NCBI RefSeq assembly: GCF_025628985.1
Contig: NZ_JAOTEM010000003.1
Span: 372,001-436,000 of the forward strand
Direction of reading: 5' to 3'
Length of the DNA: 64,000 nucleotides
Origin: Chryseobacterium edaphi
GTDB lineage: Bacteria > Bacteroidota > Bacteroidia > Flavobacteriales > Weeksellaceae
Positions 18,134 to 28,241 of this stretch are shown piece after piece; the first letter of the stretch is position 1, and the number at the start of each line of letters is the position of its first letter. The position numbers were made by a program, and so were the translations under genes. Under the pieces are notes generated by a model. It did no database searches. It was not told where the DNA came from and saw only the letters and a list, made by a program, of their open reading frames with translations.

Positions 18134-18925
18134 ATGGGATTATTCTCTTTCAATAAAAAGAAACCAGTAATTGGTCTGACTTTATCCGGCGGCGGAATGC
18201 GCGGAATTGCACATATTGCCGTTCTTAAAGCTTTGGAAGAATATGATCTGAAGCCTCAGATTATTTCTGGAACCAGCGCAGGTTCTATTGTTGCTGCATT
18301 CTATTCTATCGGAACTTCTCCCGATGAAATGATGGAAATCGTCAAAAAAACAACTTTTTTCTCACGCTCATATTTAAAACTTTCAAAAAACGGAATTTTC
18401 AGTTCAAAATTTATTCTGAAATTATTGATGGATTACTTTCCTGAAGATGATTTCAAGGTTTTAAAAATTCCTGTTTACGTTGCCGCTACAGAAATGACGC
18501 ACGGAATTGTGGATTTCTTTTCAGAAGGTGAATTATTTAGACCGCTTTTGGCTTCGTCAAGCGTTCCTTTTGTGTTGCCTCCGGTAAGAATGGGTGAAAA
18601 AATTTATGTAGATGGTGGAGTTTTAGATAATTTGCCAATTGAACCGATTATTGATAAATGTGATTTTTTGATTGGCTCACACGTTAATTCAATAAGCTAC
18701 GACAGCCTTGAAAACATGAGTTTAATGAAAGAATTTGACCGTATTTTACATTTAGCCATTGCAAAATCTGTTTATTCTAAAGCTCAATCGTGCGATATAT
18801 TTTTAGATCCACCGAAAATGACCAAGTTCAGTCTTTTTAATAAAAGATTTTTTGATGATATGTTTTCAGAAGTTTATGATTACACTTGTAAAGAACTTGA
18901 AGAAAAAGGGTATCGTAAGCTATGA
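18134..18925 (+). CDS. Patatin-like phospholipase
   Basis: A 263-aa patatin-family lipid hydrolase, probably acting on membrane phospholipids as acyl hydrolase. The oxyanion motif SGGGMRG (residues 18-24), the nucleophile elbow GTSAGS with Ser48, and the catalytic Asp in YVDGGVLDN (D160) complete a Ser-Asp dyad. There is no signal peptide and no outer-membrane barrel domain, so it resembles the short cytoplasmic RssA-type patatins. It converges on the DHH phosphoesterase, with a TAAC repeat between the two genes. Confidence 0.92.
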   Translation: MGLFSFNKKKPVIGLTLSGGGMRGIAHIAVLKALEEYDLKPQIISGTSAGSIVAAFYSIGTSPDEMMEIVKKTTFFSRSYLKLSKNGIFSSKFILKLLMDYFPEDDFKVLKIPVYVAATEMTHGIVDFFSEGELFRPLLASSSVPFVLPPVRMGEKIYVDGGVLDNLPIEPIIDKCDFLIGSHVNSISYDSLENMSLMKEFDRILHLAIAKSVYSKAQSCDIFLDPPKMTKFSLFNKRFFDDMFSEVYDYTCKELEEKGYRKL

Positions 18926-18948
18926 GTTTTTAGCTATAAGTGATAAGT

Positions 18949-19988
<1,040 letters not shown>

Positions 19989-20112
19989 CTTTTTAAATTT
20001 TGAATCTCCAAAGATAAAGTTTTTATGCAGATGAATCTTTAAAAAGTATAAATACCTATCCTCATGTAATATTTAAACGGTACATATTTCAATAAAATAA
20101 TTTAAGATTATA

Positions 20113-20143
20113 TTTGCACTTAATAAAAATATACATATATTTG
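20113..20143 (+). promoter_or_regulatory. Promoter of rpmH
   Basis: A TTTG -33 element (20113-20116) and a TATATTTG -7 box (20136-20143) are spaced by 19 nt, a textbook Bacteroidota promoter. It lies about 43 nt before the rpmH start. Confidence 0.75.
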
Positions 20144-20186
20144 CAACCTGAAAATTAATAGATAATTACGACTAAAATATATAGTA

Positions 20187-20345
20187 ATGAGTAAAAGAAC
20201 GTTCCAGCCATCAGAAAGAAAGAAAAGAAACAAACACGGTTTCAGAGAAAGAATGTCTACGCCAAACGGAAGAAGAGTTTTGGCAGCGAGAAGAGCTAAA
20301 GGTAGAAAAAGCCTTACTGTTAGTTCTGCAAGAGCTAAGAGATAA
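20187..20345 (+). CDS. rpmH: 50S ribosomal protein L34
   Basis: A 52-aa, strongly basic large-subunit ribosomal protein. The sequence [20 protein letters not shown] and the C-terminal [13 protein letters not shown] are diagnostic of L34. The usual partners rnpA and dnaA are not adjacent, which is common in this phylum. It has its own promoter and terminator. Confidence 0.98.
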   Translation: MSKRTFQPSERKKRNKHGFRERMSTPNGRRVLAARRAKGRKSLTVSSARAKR

Positions 20346-20370
20346 TTCTTAACTTTACAATATACAGATT

Positions 20371-20404
20371 ATGCTTGAAAATAAGTTTTTTCAAGCATTT
20401 TTTG
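20371..20404 (+). terminator. Rho-independent terminator of rpmH
   Basis: A perfect 11-bp stem ATGCTTGAAAA/TTTTCAAGCAT with a 6-nt loop is followed by TTTTTTGTTGTT. Confidence 0.92.
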
Positions 20405-20502
20405 TTGTTAAATTTTCCTAAATTTTAGGTTTATAAAGCTTCTTTTTTCTATTTTTAAAATCTGAAATAATATTTTGGGAAAAGCCTCTAAAAATTGAAT
20501 TT

Positions 20503-21213
20503 ATGCCACACACACATATATCCGGAGATAACATCATCAATCTGCAGCATGCGAAAATTACTCAGAAAAATTTCACTGTGCTTACCGATGTTAATTTAAA
20601 CATTAAGAAAGGCAGATTCTGCTACCTTATCGGGAAAACCGGTTCCGGAAAAAGCTCACTCTTGAAAACTTTATACGGACACATTCCTTTAGTTGCCGGA
20701 GTTGGCGAAGTGGTAGGATTTGATTTAGCTAAATTAAAAGCTTCAGATGTTCCAAATTTGAGAAGAAAACTGGGAATTGTATTTCAGGACTTCCAATTGC
20801 TTTCTGACAGAACTGTTGAGAAGAACCTGAAATTCGTTTTGGAAGCTACAGGATGGAAAGACAAGGCAAAAATGGATGAACGCATCAACGAAGTTCTTTC
20901 CAGCGTAAATATGAAAGGTAAAAAGCACAAAATGCCGCACGAACTTTCAGGAGGCGAACAACAACGTATCGCAATTGCAAGAGCATTACTGAATCATCCA
21001 GATTTGATCTTAGCCGATGAGCCGACAGGAAATTTAGACCCTGAAACTTCTAACGAAATTATGACTTTACTAAAGCAGGTCGCTGCCGATAATGGAGCTG
21101 CCGTGGTAATGGCGACCCATGATTATCATATGATCCAAAATTTCCCGGGAGAAGCGATCAGATGTGAAGACGGTAAAGTTTCCGTGCTTGATACTGCGGA
21201 ATTATTCGAATAA
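20503..21213 (+). CDS. ftsE: FtsE-like ABC transporter ATP-binding protein
   Basis: A 236-aa ATPase of the FtsE/LolD type. Walker A GKTGSGKS is at 44-51, the Q-loop is in GIVFQDFQLL, the signature LSGGE is at 148-152, and Walker B LILADEPTG is at 168-176. The combination LLSDRTVEKNLKFVLEATGW and DPETSNEIMTLL resembles FtsE, which with FtsX controls cell-wall hydrolysis at division. No ftsX permease gene lies next to it, so the choice of FtsE over another ABC ATPase is moderately certain. Confidence 0.8.
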   Translation: MPHTHISGDNIINLQHAKITQKNFTVLTDVNLNIKKGRFCYLIGKTGSGKSSLLKTLYGHIPLVAGVGEVVGFDLAKLKASDVPNLRRKLGIVFQDFQLLSDRTVEKNLKFVLEATGWKDKAKMDERINEVLSSVNMKGKKHKMPHELSGGEQQRIAIARALLNHPDLILADEPTGNLDPETSNEIMTLLKQVAADNGAAVVMATHDYHMIQNFPGEAIRCEDGKVSVLDTAELFE

Positions 21214-21218
21214 AATTA

Positions 21219-21295
21219 AACCATTAAGGAAATATTTAAGGAGTTATGAACATTGATTTCTTAATTACTTAACTCCTTAAATGCTCTTAATGGTT
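21219..21295. repeat. Nested inverted repeat between convergent genes
   Basis: Outer arms AACCATTAAG (21219-21228) and CTTAATGGTT (21286-21295) and inner arms TTTAAGGAGTTA (21235-21246) and TAACTCCTTAAA (21270-21281) are both perfect. They form one long interrupted hairpin between ftsE and trmN. It may be a bidirectional terminator or an intergenic repeat element. Confidence 0.85.
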
Positions 21296-21321
21296 CAAAA
21301 AATATATTGTTTTGCTAAAAT

Positions 21322-22017
21322 CTATTTTTCGAAAACATGAAACTCTTTGGTGAGTTCAAGATATTGGTCCGAGTATTTTCTCGGACTTTTTTCTATGATA
21401 AAATCAGATTCATTTAGAACCATTTCATTTAAAGAAAATTCTAAAATCAGTCTTTTTATTTTTGAATTTTCGATTCCGTAAATATTGACTTTTCGGTGTA
21501 GAAACAATTGATTTTCTTTTGACATTTCTATAAAACCCTCTCCTACTTCTAACGGAATAATTACAGAAAAAATTCCTTTTTCAGAGAGTAATTGTGAAGA
21601 TTTTGAGATCAATTGTTTGAAATTCAATTCCACAGTTTGTCTTGCTAGAATATCTTTTACTGAAGGATTTTCTTCGAAATAAGGCGGATTTGATACAATT
21701 AAATCAAACTTTTCTTCAGATTTAAAAGTTTTAAAATCATGAAGAATATTTTTTAATCTTAAATCAAAAGGAGAGTTTTCAAAATTGAGTTTGGTGAGAT
21801 TTACAGCTTCTTCATTAATATCAATACCTAAAAAATTTGCATTTAAATTCCTTTGAGAAAGCATTAAAGAAATTAAACCTGTTCCAGTTCCGACTTCCAA
21901 AACATTTTCAGCAGCATCAATATTGGCTAATGCACCCAACAAAACACCGTCAGTTCCCACACGGAAAACATCGGCTGACTGCTGAATTTCAAACTGTTTA
22001 AACTTAAAAGATTTCAC
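21322..22017 (-). CDS. trmN: tRNA1(Val) (adenine(37)-N6)-methyltransferase-like
   Basis: A 231-aa SAM-dependent N6-adenine methyltransferase. The start motif MKSFKFKQFEIQQSADVFRV and VGTDGVLLGAL fit the YfiC/TrmN family. The SAM-binding VLEVGTGTGLISL and the catalytic NPPY (110-113, SNPPYFEENPS) are intact. The start codon is GTG at 22017 and shares a base with the stop of the upstream histidine kinase gene (TAGTG), implying coupling. The exact tRNA target is inferred from family. Confidence 0.87.
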   Translation of the reverse strand: MKSFKFKQFEIQQSADVFRVGTDGVLLGALANIDAAENVLEVGTGTGLISLMLSQRNLNANFLGIDINEEAVNLTKLNFENSPFDLRLKNILHDFKTFKSEEKFDLIVSNPPYFEENPSVKDILARQTVELNFKQLISKSSQLLSEKGIFSVIIPLEVGEGFIEMSKENQLFLHRKVNIYGIENSKIKRLILEFSLNEMVLNESDFIIEKSPRKYSDQYLELTKEFHVFEK

Positions 22018-23471
22018 TAAAGATTCGTAGGGAGTGTAATGATAAATGTAGAGCCTTTTCCTATTTCAGATTTTACTGTGATTTGACCTTTGTAATCTTC
22101 CACCATTTTTCTAACCATGGATAAACCTAAGCCCATTCCGCTATTTTTTGAGGTGAAATTAGGTTCAAAAATTCTTTCAAACATATTCTCGGCAATACCT
22201 ATTCCATTGTCCTGAACTGAAATAATCACTTTTCTTTGGTGTTGTTCAATATCGACATTTACCAAGAGCTTCCGATCATCGCTTTGCGCCTGTTGTGCAT
22301 TCGTAACAAGATTGGTGATGATTCTGGAAAGATAAATTCTGTCCATATTGATCATAATATTACCCTTATTAGAGTGCACAAATATCAGATCATCATTAAA
22401 AACTCTAAGAATATCATCAATTTCAGTATTTAGATTGATAATCTCGTTATTTTTTTCGGGCAGTTTTGCAAACTCAGAGAATGCTGAAGCTACGGTTGCA
22501 ATCAAATCGATCTGATCGACCATTGTTTTGCTTAATTGCTTCACTTTTTCGTTGACATTCGGATCTTGAGGATCAAATTTTCTTTCAAAATTCTGAATGG
22601 TCAATTTCATCGGTGTCAAAGGATTTTTCACTTCGTGAGCAACCTGTTTTGCCATTTCGCGCCATGCTTCTTCAGATGCTTTGAAACGAAGCCTCTCTCT
22701 CTGGTCCTGAATCTGTAAAATCATCCTGTTGTAAGCTCTTGCCAAAGCATTCAGCTCGTCATTTTTATAATATTTGATAGGACGCATTTCATTCTCGAAA
22801 AGCGTAATCCTTGTAATCATCTCAGAAAACTTCGTAATATTTTTTGCAAGGTTATTAGAAGTGACCCAACTCAACCAGACACTAAAAACAATCAATAAAA
22901 TATCTACGATTAAAATGTACATCACGTATTTATGAAGGACATCAAGATAAGCAGATTCATCATGATACAAAGGAATATAGATAATTCCGACAGGTTCCAG
23001 CATATTGTTTTTCAACAACAAATAAGATGAGGTAAAAACAGCATCTTTCGAATCATCAACTTCTCTAAAATCATATCTGGCTTCAGTAGAAAGAAGTTTA
23101 TTGACGATTTTCAGAGGAATTTTCTTCTGTTTTACTAAGGTCTTGTCTTTATTGGAAAGTAAATAGTTTCCTTTAAGGTCATAAATAATAATATCGTGTT
23201 GGTTGACATCCGCAATTTCAAAAATTTTATTTTTCAAAACTGACGGAAGATCTTCGGTGCGTACCGTCGACTGACTGACTGCATAATCCAAAAATCTCAT
23301 CACTGCATTGGTCTTTTCCTGCATATCAATCTTACTCTGCTCAAGCGCTTTATTGCGCAAAACAAAATAAGGTACCAGAGAAGATGCAGCAACACTTAAA
23401 AGACATATAAATAAGAAACCGAAAAAAACCCGGTTTCTTAAACTATATCCTTTATATTTATTCAACGCCAT
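22017..23471 (-). CDS. NtrY-type sensor histidine kinase
   Basis: A 484-aa membrane sensor kinase. One membrane helix at ~15-37 and another at ~180-203 frame an extracytoplasmic sensing domain of ~145 residues. A HAMP-like linker leads to the phospho-acceptor box VAHEVKNPLTP (His279), an N-box around TNLVTNAQQAQ, and G-boxes DNGIGI and GMGLGLSMV. No response regulator is adjacent, so its output is unknown. It overlaps the 3' end of the riboflavin synthase gene by 14 bp and is coupled to trmN, an unusual mixed operon. Confidence 0.92.
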   Translation of the reverse strand: MALNKYKGYSLRNRVFFGFLFICLLSVAASSLVPYFVLRNKALEQSKIDMQEKTNAVMRFLDYAVSQSTVRTEDLPSVLKNKIFEIADVNQHDIIIYDLKGNYLLSNKDKTLVKQKKIPLKIVNKLLSTEARYDFREVDDSKDAVFTSSYLLLKNNMLEPVGIIYIPLYHDESAYLDVLHKYVMYILIVDILLIVFSVWLSWVTSNNLAKNITKFSEMITRITLFENEMRPIKYYKNDELNALARAYNRMILQIQDQRERLRFKASEEAWREMAKQVAHEVKNPLTPMKLTIQNFERKFDPQDPNVNEKVKQLSKTMVDQIDLIATVASAFSEFAKLPEKNNEIINLNTEIDDILRVFNDDLIFVHSNKGNIMINMDRIYLSRIITNLVTNAQQAQSDDRKLLVNVDIEQHQRKVIISVQDNGIGIAENMFERIFEPNFTSKNSGMGLGLSMVRKMVEDYKGQITVKSEIGKGSTFIITLPTNL

Positions 23472-24057
23472 TCTGCCTGTTAATTAATTTAGCAATGTAT
23501 TTACCAACGATATCAAATTCAAGGTTGACTTTATCTCCTATTTTAACATTTTTCATATTGGTAAATTCCCAAGTATAAGGGATTATAGCAACAGAAAACT
23601 GAAAATTGCCACTTTTGGCTACGGTAAGACTAATTCCGTTTACAGTAATTGAACCTTGCGGAACCGTTACGAAACCTCCCTCTGAATTATACTGTACAGT
23701 AACAAAATAGCTGCCATCTTTGTTCTCAACGTCAATTATTTCACCGGTATGATCTACATGCCCCTGAACAATATGACCATCAAGTCTTCCATTCATCATC
23801 ATGCAACGCTCAAGATTGACAACACTTCCCACTTCCCATTTTCCTAAATTGGTTTTAATTAAAGTCTCATTGATCGCAGTAACAACGTATTGACTCCCTG
23901 TAATTTCAACCACAGTAAGACAACAACCGTTATGAGCAAGACTTTGATCGATCTTTAATTCGTGAGTAAATGGACAGCTTAAAGTAAAATTAATATTACT
24001 GCCTTTTTCTTCAATTTTTTCAATAACTCCTACCGCTTCAATAATTCCTGTGAACAT
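23458..24057 (-). CDS. ribE: Riboflavin synthase, alpha subunit
   Basis: A 199-aa enzyme that dismutates two 6,7-dimethyl-8-ribityllumazine molecules to riboflavin. The N-terminus MFTGIIEAVGVIE is the family signature. Two lumazine-binding repeats are visible: the first has AHNGCCLTVVEI, the second GHIVQGHVDHTGEI and GSITVNGISLTVA. I chose ATG 24057 because longer frames add a non-homologous extension that runs into pdxA on the other strand. It is the first gene of the minus-strand run with the histidine kinase and trmN, and it diverges from pdxA. Confidence 0.96.
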   Translation of the reverse strand: MFTGIIEAVGVIEKIEEKGSNINFTLSCPFTHELKIDQSLAHNGCCLTVVEITGSQYVVTAINETLIKTNLGKWEVGSVVNLERCMMMNGRLDGHIVQGHVDHTGEIIDVENKDGSYFVTVQYNSEGGFVTVPQGSITVNGISLTVAKSGNFQFSVAIIPYTWEFTNMKNVKIGDKVNLEFDIVGKYIAKLINRQNGVE

Positions 24058-24069
24058 ATTATTTTTTGC

Positions 24070-24077
24070 TAAATTTG
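24070..24077 (+). promoter_or_regulatory. Putative -7 box of pdxA
   Basis: TAAATTTG in the 49-bp divergent gap, 29 nt before the pdxA ATG. Confidence 0.5.
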
Positions 24078-24106
24078 TAAAATTATAATCTTCAAAGATA
24101 ATCAAA

Positions 24107-25198
24107 ATGAGCCCAAAAAACCATAAAGTACGAGTAGGAATTTCAATTGGCGACTTCAACGGCATCGGTCCGGAAATCATCATGAAATCTCTGAAAGACA
24201 AAACTATTACCGACTTTTTTACTCCCATTATTTTCGGCTCAGGAAAATTATTCACGTACCAGAAGAATATTTTTAAGCTAAATCTGAATTTCAACTACAT
24301 TACAGAAACTTCACAGGCTCAAAACGGAAAGCTGAATATGCTTAATTTGGTGAAAGATAATTCTAATGTAGAGTTAGGAAAACCAACAGAAGAATCTACC
24401 AAAATGGCAATTGACTCCTTGGAAGCAGCAACCGAAGCTTTAATGAAAGGAGAAATTGACGTTTTGGTGACTGCACCAATCAACAAAGACGAAATGATGA
24501 AGATGGGTTTCAAGCACGCAGGACACACGGGTTATTTTGAAGAAAAATTCAATAAAAAAGGATTGATGTTTTTGGTAACAGATGGATTAAAGGTTGCTGT
24601 TTCTACCCATCACATTCCAATTTCTCAGGTTGCTGAAAGTATTTCTAAGGAAAAAATCAAAAAACAGATCAAAGCTTTAAACCAGACTTTGATTGAAGAT
24701 CTTTCTATTTCTAAACCAAAGATTGCGGTTTTAGGTTTAAATCCACATTCAGGAGACGGCGGTGTGATCGGAAATGAAGAAATCGAAATCATTTCACCAG
24801 CTATAAAAGAACTTTCAGATCAGGGAATCCTGGCTTTCGGTCCATTTCCTGCAGACAGTTTTTTCCAGCCGAGCAAATACCAGAGTTTTGATGCAGTTTT
24901 AGCGATGTATCACGATCAAGGTTTGGCTCCGTTTAAAACTTTGGCGTATGAAGAAGGCGTCAATTATACAGCCGGACTACCTTTTATCAGAACTTCACCG
25001 GATCATGGTGTTGCCTACGATATTGCAGGGAAAAATATTGCAGATGAACAGAGTTTTATGGAAGCAATTTTCATGGCGATTAAGATTTTTAAAAACAGAA
25101 GCGATTATAAAGAAATGATGGCCAATAGACTTCAGCTGCGGAGAATACCTTCAGACAACGGAATAGACGAAGATCTTCCTGTAGAAAGCGAAATGTAA
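24107..25198 (+). CDS. pdxA: 4-hydroxythreonine-4-phosphate dehydrogenase
   Basis: A 363-aa NAD-dependent enzyme of pyridoxal 5'-phosphate synthesis (DXP-dependent route). The start VRVGISIGDFNGIGPEI, TAPINKDEMMKMG with GHTGYFEE, LGLNPHSGDGG, and MYHDQGLAPFKTLA followed by RTSPDHGVAYDIAG are diagnostic, with the metal-binding histidines in the last three. The length is normal. It is divergent from ribE, so two vitamin genes share an intergenic region. Confidence 0.97.
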   Translation: MSPKNHKVRVGISIGDFNGIGPEIIMKSLKDKTITDFFTPIIFGSGKLFTYQKNIFKLNLNFNYITETSQAQNGKLNMLNLVKDNSNVELGKPTEESTKMAIDSLEAATEALMKGEIDVLVTAPINKDEMMKMGFKHAGHTGYFEEKFNKKGLMFLVTDGLKVAVSTHHIPISQVAESISKEKIKKQIKALNQTLIEDLSISKPKIAVLGLNPHSGDGGVIGNEEIEIISPAIKELSDQGILAFGPFPADSFFQPSKYQSFDAVLAMYHDQGLAPFKTLAYEEGVNYTAGLPFIRTSPDHGVAYDIAGKNIADEQSFMEAIFMAIKIFKNRSDYKEMMANRLQLRRIPSDNGIDEDLPVESEM

Positions 25199-25238
25199 AT
25201 CGCTGAATCAATTAAAATTAATTTTGTTACCTATTTTA

Positions 25239-25269
25239 TTTGTAATATTAAAATAAATGCATATTTTTG
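25239..25269 (+). promoter_or_regulatory. Promoter of the DUF177-rpmF unit
   Basis: TTTG (25239-25242) and TATTTTTG (25262-25269) are spaced by 19 nt, 12 nt before the DUF177 start. Confidence 0.7.
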
Positions 25270-25281
25270 CACACTCATTTT

Positions 25282-25803
25282 ATGGACAAGTTAAGAAACT
25301 ACGATATAAGCTTTTCCGGACTGAAAATCGGTAAGCACGAGTTCAGGTTTGAGATAGATAAAGAGTTCTTTCAATTATTCGAAACTGAACAGGAATTTAC
25401 AAATCCTAAGATCGATGTAGAAGTATTTTTAAATAAACACACTACGTTTTTAGAATTTGAAGTAAAAGTCAATGGTACAGTAGAATTAGTTTGTGATATT
25501 ACAAACGACAACTTCGACTACCCTATTGAAAACCAAATCGGTATTTTAGTAAAATTCGGAGAAGAATATGATGACAGTGAGGAAGATGTAGTAACAATTC
25601 TCACCAATGATCATGCCTTCAATGTAGCACATTTGATTTATGAAAATGTAGCGTTATCAATACCCATGAAGAAGATATCACCCAATATAAGTGATGAAGA
25701 TTTGGCAATTCTTGAAAAATTCAGTCCGAAAGAAATTGAGGAGGAAGAACATGAAGTTGACCCAAGATGGGAAGCTTTGAAGAAATTAAAAGATAAAAAT
25801 TAA
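25282..25803 (+). CDS. DUF177 (YceD) family protein
   Basis: A 173-aa acidic protein of the DUF177/YceD family, which is regularly found immediately upstream of rpmF and is thought to have a role linked to ribosome or rRNA metabolism. ATG 25282 is used rather than the TTG 15 nt upstream, which lies within the -7 box. The conserved core VNGTVELVCDITNDNFDYPI precedes an acidic C-terminal half and the segment VDPRWEALKKLKDK. The rpmF gene starts 70 bp downstream. Confidence 0.88.
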   Translation: MDKLRNYDISFSGLKIGKHEFRFEIDKEFFQLFETEQEFTNPKIDVEVFLNKHTTFLEFEVKVNGTVELVCDITNDNFDYPIENQIGILVKFGEEYDDSEEDVVTILTNDHAFNVAHLIYENVALSIPMKKISPNISDEDLAILEKFSPKEIEEEEHEVDPRWEALKKLKDKN

Positions 25804-25872
25804 AAATAATAATAATATGATGAGATGATGCAAAGATCTCATCGCTCATCAAATTAAAAAAGTTATTACAAA

Positions 25873-26079
25873 ATGGCACATCCAAAGAGAAGACAGTCGT
25901 CTACAAGAAGAGATAAGAGAAGAACTCATTACAAAGCAGTAGTTCCTCAATTGGCAAAAGATGCAACTACCGGAGAAATGCACTTATACCACAGAGCACA
26001 TTGGCATGAAGGAAAATTATACTACAGAGGAAAAGTAGTATTGGAAAAAACAGTAGAAACTACTTCAGAAGAAAATTAA
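25873..26079 (+). CDS. rpmF: 50S ribosomal protein L32
   Basis: A 68-aa basic large-subunit protein. The start [20 protein letters not shown] is diagnostic of L32. The zinc-binding cysteines found in some L32 forms are absent (the central part is [16 protein letters not shown]), so this is a Cys-free type. It follows the DUF177 gene and is closed by a terminator before accB. Confidence 0.97.
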   Translation: MAHPKRRQSSTRRDKRRTHYKAVVPQLAKDATTGEMHLYHRAHWHEGKLYYRGKVVLEKTVETTSEEN

Positions 26080-26113
26080 GAGCTTTTTATCTTAAAAATC
26101 TCTATTTAATACA

Positions 26114-26150
26114 AAAACCACTCAATTTTAATAAAAATGAGTGGTTTTTT
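26114..26150 (+). terminator. Rho-independent terminator of rpmF
   Basis: An 11-bp stem AAAACCACTCA/TGAGTGGTTTT with an AT-rich loop is followed by T. The accB -33 element begins just after it. Confidence 0.88.
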
Positions 26151-26151
26151 G

Positions 26152-26180
26152 TTGCTTTTTGTCTTTTTTTGGTATCTTTG
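26152..26180 (+). promoter_or_regulatory. Promoter of accB
   Basis: TTG (26152-26154) and TATCTTTG (26173-26180) are spaced by 18 nt, 23 nt before the accB start. Confidence 0.7.
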
Positions 26181-26203
26181 ACGGCAAATCAAATATCAAT
26201 TTT

Positions 26204-26686
26204 ATGGACATTAAAGACATACAGAATCTTATCAAGTTTGTATCTAAAGCTGAAGTTTCAGAAGTAAAATATAAGACTAAAGATTTCGAAATTACTATTA
26301 AAACACCACTTGGAGGCAATGAAGCAAGCTATGTTGCTCAACCGGCAATGTATCAGCAGGCTCCTCAGCAATCAGCTCCTGGTCATGCTCCTGCAGCGAT
26401 TTCTCCATCTGCGGAAAAAACTGAAGCAGCTTCTGACGATAGTAAATATATAACTATTAAATCTCCAATGATCGGAACTTTCTACAGAAAACCATCTCCG
26501 GATAAAGACGTTTTTGTAAATGTAGGAGATGAAGTATCAAACGGAAAAGTAGTTTGTGTAATCGAAGCAATGAAGTTATTTAACCAAATCGAGTCTGAAG
26601 TAAGCGGTAAAATCGTTAAAATCTTAGTTGACGACTCAACACCTGTAGAATATGATCAACCATTATTCTTAGTAGATCCATCTTAA
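26204..26686 (+). CDS. accB: Biotin carboxyl carrier protein of acetyl-CoA carboxylase
   Basis: A 160-aa carrier that holds biotin while it is carboxylated by AccC and transfers CO2 to acetyl-CoA with AccA/AccD. The N-terminal helix MDIKDIQNLIKFVSKAEVSE leads to an Ala/Pro/Gln-rich flexible linker (~45-78) and the biotinyl domain, with the biotinylated Lys124 in IEAMKLFNQIE. The start at 26204 is chosen because the longer frame begins in the promoter. accC follows 94 bp downstream; accA lies far away at 45.2 kb. Confidence 0.96.
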   Translation: MDIKDIQNLIKFVSKAEVSEVKYKTKDFEITIKTPLGGNEASYVAQPAMYQQAPQQSAPGHAPAAISPSAEKTEAASDDSKYITIKSPMIGTFYRKPSPDKDVFVNVGDEVSNGKVVCVIEAMKLFNQIESEVSGKIVKILVDDSTPVEYDQPLFLVDPS

Positions 26687-26780
26687 GGAATTTTAGATGA
26701 AAGATTATAAATTTTAGATGAAAATTGTTTCATTTAAAATAATTTAAAATTCAAAATTTAAAATTTAAAATTTCAGAGAG

Positions 26781-28136
26781 ATGTTCAAAAAAATATTAAT
26801 TGCCAATCGTGGCGAAATTGCAATGCGTATCTTACGTACTTGTAAAGAAATGGGAATCAAAACTGTTGCGGTATATTCTACTGCCGACAAAGACAGTCTT
26901 CATGTAAGATTTGCTGATGAGGCTGTTTGTATTGGTCCTGCAATGAGTAAAGACTCATACCTAAAGATTTCAAATATTATTGCAGCAGCAGAAATCACTA
27001 ATGCAGATGCAATTCATCCGGGTTACGGTTTCTTATCTGAAAACGCCAACTTCTCAAGAATCTGTCAGAAAAACGGCATCAAATTTATTGGTGCTAGTCC
27101 TGAGCAAATTGAAAGAATGGGAGACAAAGCGAATGCTAAAGCGACCATGAAAGCTGCAAACGTACCTTGTGTACCGGGTTCTGAAGGTTTGATTGAATCT
27201 TACGAACACGCAGTAAAAACAGCAGAAGAAACAGGATATCCCGTAATGATTAAAGCTACTGCCGGTGGTGGTGGAAAAGGAATGAGAGCGGTATGGAAAG
27301 CTGAAGATTTAAAAGAACACTGGGAATCTGCCATTCAGGAAGCAGTTGCAGCCTTCGGAAACGGAGGAATGTATATGGAAAAACTGATTGAAGAGCCAAG
27401 ACATATCGAGATTCAGGTTGCAGGTGACCAATTTGGTAAAGCTTGTCACCTTTCTGAAAGAGACTGTTCTGTACAGAGAAGAAACCAGAAATTAACTGAA
27501 GAAACGCCTTCCCCATTCATGACTGACGAACTTCGTGAGAAAATGGGTGAAGCAGCAGTAAAAGCAGCAGAATTTATCGGCTATGAAGGGGTAGGAACGA
27601 TTGAATTCTTAGTTGATAAGCACAGAAATTTCTATTTCATGGAAATGAATACAAGAATTCAGGTGGAGCACCCGATTACAGAACAGGTTATTGATTATGA
27701 CTTAATCAGAGAACAAATTCTTTTGGCTGCAGGAACTCCAATTTCGGGAATCAACCACTATCCAAAATTACACTCCATCGAATGCAGAATCAACGCTGAA
27801 GATCCTTATGCTGATTTCAGACCTTCTCCGGGAAAAATTACGGGATTAAACATTCCTGGTGGACATGGAATAAGAGTTGACACTCACGTTTATTCGGGAT
27901 ATACCATTCCTTCTAACTATGATTCAATGATCGCTAAATTGATCACAACGGCACAAACCCGTGAAGAAGCAATTGCAAAAATGAAACGCGCTTTAGAAGA
28001 ATTCTATGTTGAAGGTGTAAAAACAACTATTCCTTTTCACAGACAGTTGATGGAAGATGAAGCTTATCTTTCAGGAAATTACACTACAAAATTCATGGAG
28101 AGTTTTGTAATGGATAAGAAATATGATAATCACTAA
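26781..28136 (+). CDS. accC: Biotin carboxylase subunit of acetyl-CoA carboxylase
   Basis: A 451-aa ATP-grasp enzyme that carboxylates the biotin of AccB. The N-terminus [18 protein letters not shown], the ATP-binding glycine-rich loop [13 protein letters not shown] (158-170), [12 protein letters not shown], and the active-site [16 protein letters not shown] are all intact. The length equals that of bacterial AccC. It forms an operon with accB and ends at a strong terminator. Confidence 0.97.
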   Translation: MFKKILIANRGEIAMRILRTCKEMGIKTVAVYSTADKDSLHVRFADEAVCIGPAMSKDSYLKISNIIAAAEITNADAIHPGYGFLSENANFSRICQKNGIKFIGASPEQIERMGDKANAKATMKAANVPCVPGSEGLIESYEHAVKTAEETGYPVMIKATAGGGGKGMRAVWKAEDLKEHWESAIQEAVAAFGNGGMYMEKLIEEPRHIEIQVAGDQFGKACHLSERDCSVQRRNQKLTEETPSPFMTDELREKMGEAAVKAAEFIGYEGVGTIEFLVDKHRNFYFMEMNTRIQVEHPITEQVIDYDLIREQILLAAGTPISGINHYPKLHSIECRINAEDPYADFRPSPGKITGLNIPGGHGIRVDTHVYSGYTIPSNYDSMIAKLITTAQTREEAIAKMKRALEEFYVEGVKTTIPFHRQLMEDEAYLSGNYTTKFMESFVMDKKYDNH

Positions 28137-28157
28137 GATTATTTTTAGATAAATTTT

Positions 28158-28187
28158 AAACCGCTTCATTTGGAGCGGTTTTTTTTA
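28158..28187 (+). terminator. Rho-independent terminator of accBC
   Basis: A 10-bp stem AAACCGCTTC/GGAGCGGTTT (one wobble) with an ATTT loop is followed by eight or more T. Confidence 0.92.
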
Positions 28188-28215
28188 TGGATTCTACTTT
28201 CTAATTTTAAATTAT

Positions 28216-28223
28216 TAACTTTG
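28216..28223 (+). promoter_or_regulatory. Putative -7 box of rocD
   Basis: TAACTTTG matches TAnnTTTG, 18 nt before the rocD ATG. Confidence 0.5.
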
Positions 28224-28241
28224 TAAAAAAGCAAAAAGAAT

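Noticed and set aside
23458..24294. 278-residue version of riboflavin synthase starting at 24294
   Set aside because: The extra N-terminus is antisense to pdxA and does not resemble the family; the true start is MFTGIIEA at 24057.
26690..26780. Regulatory RNA between accB and accC
   Set aside because: The gap holds short AT-rich direct repeats (ATTTTAGATGAAA twice) but no stable structure was recognised.
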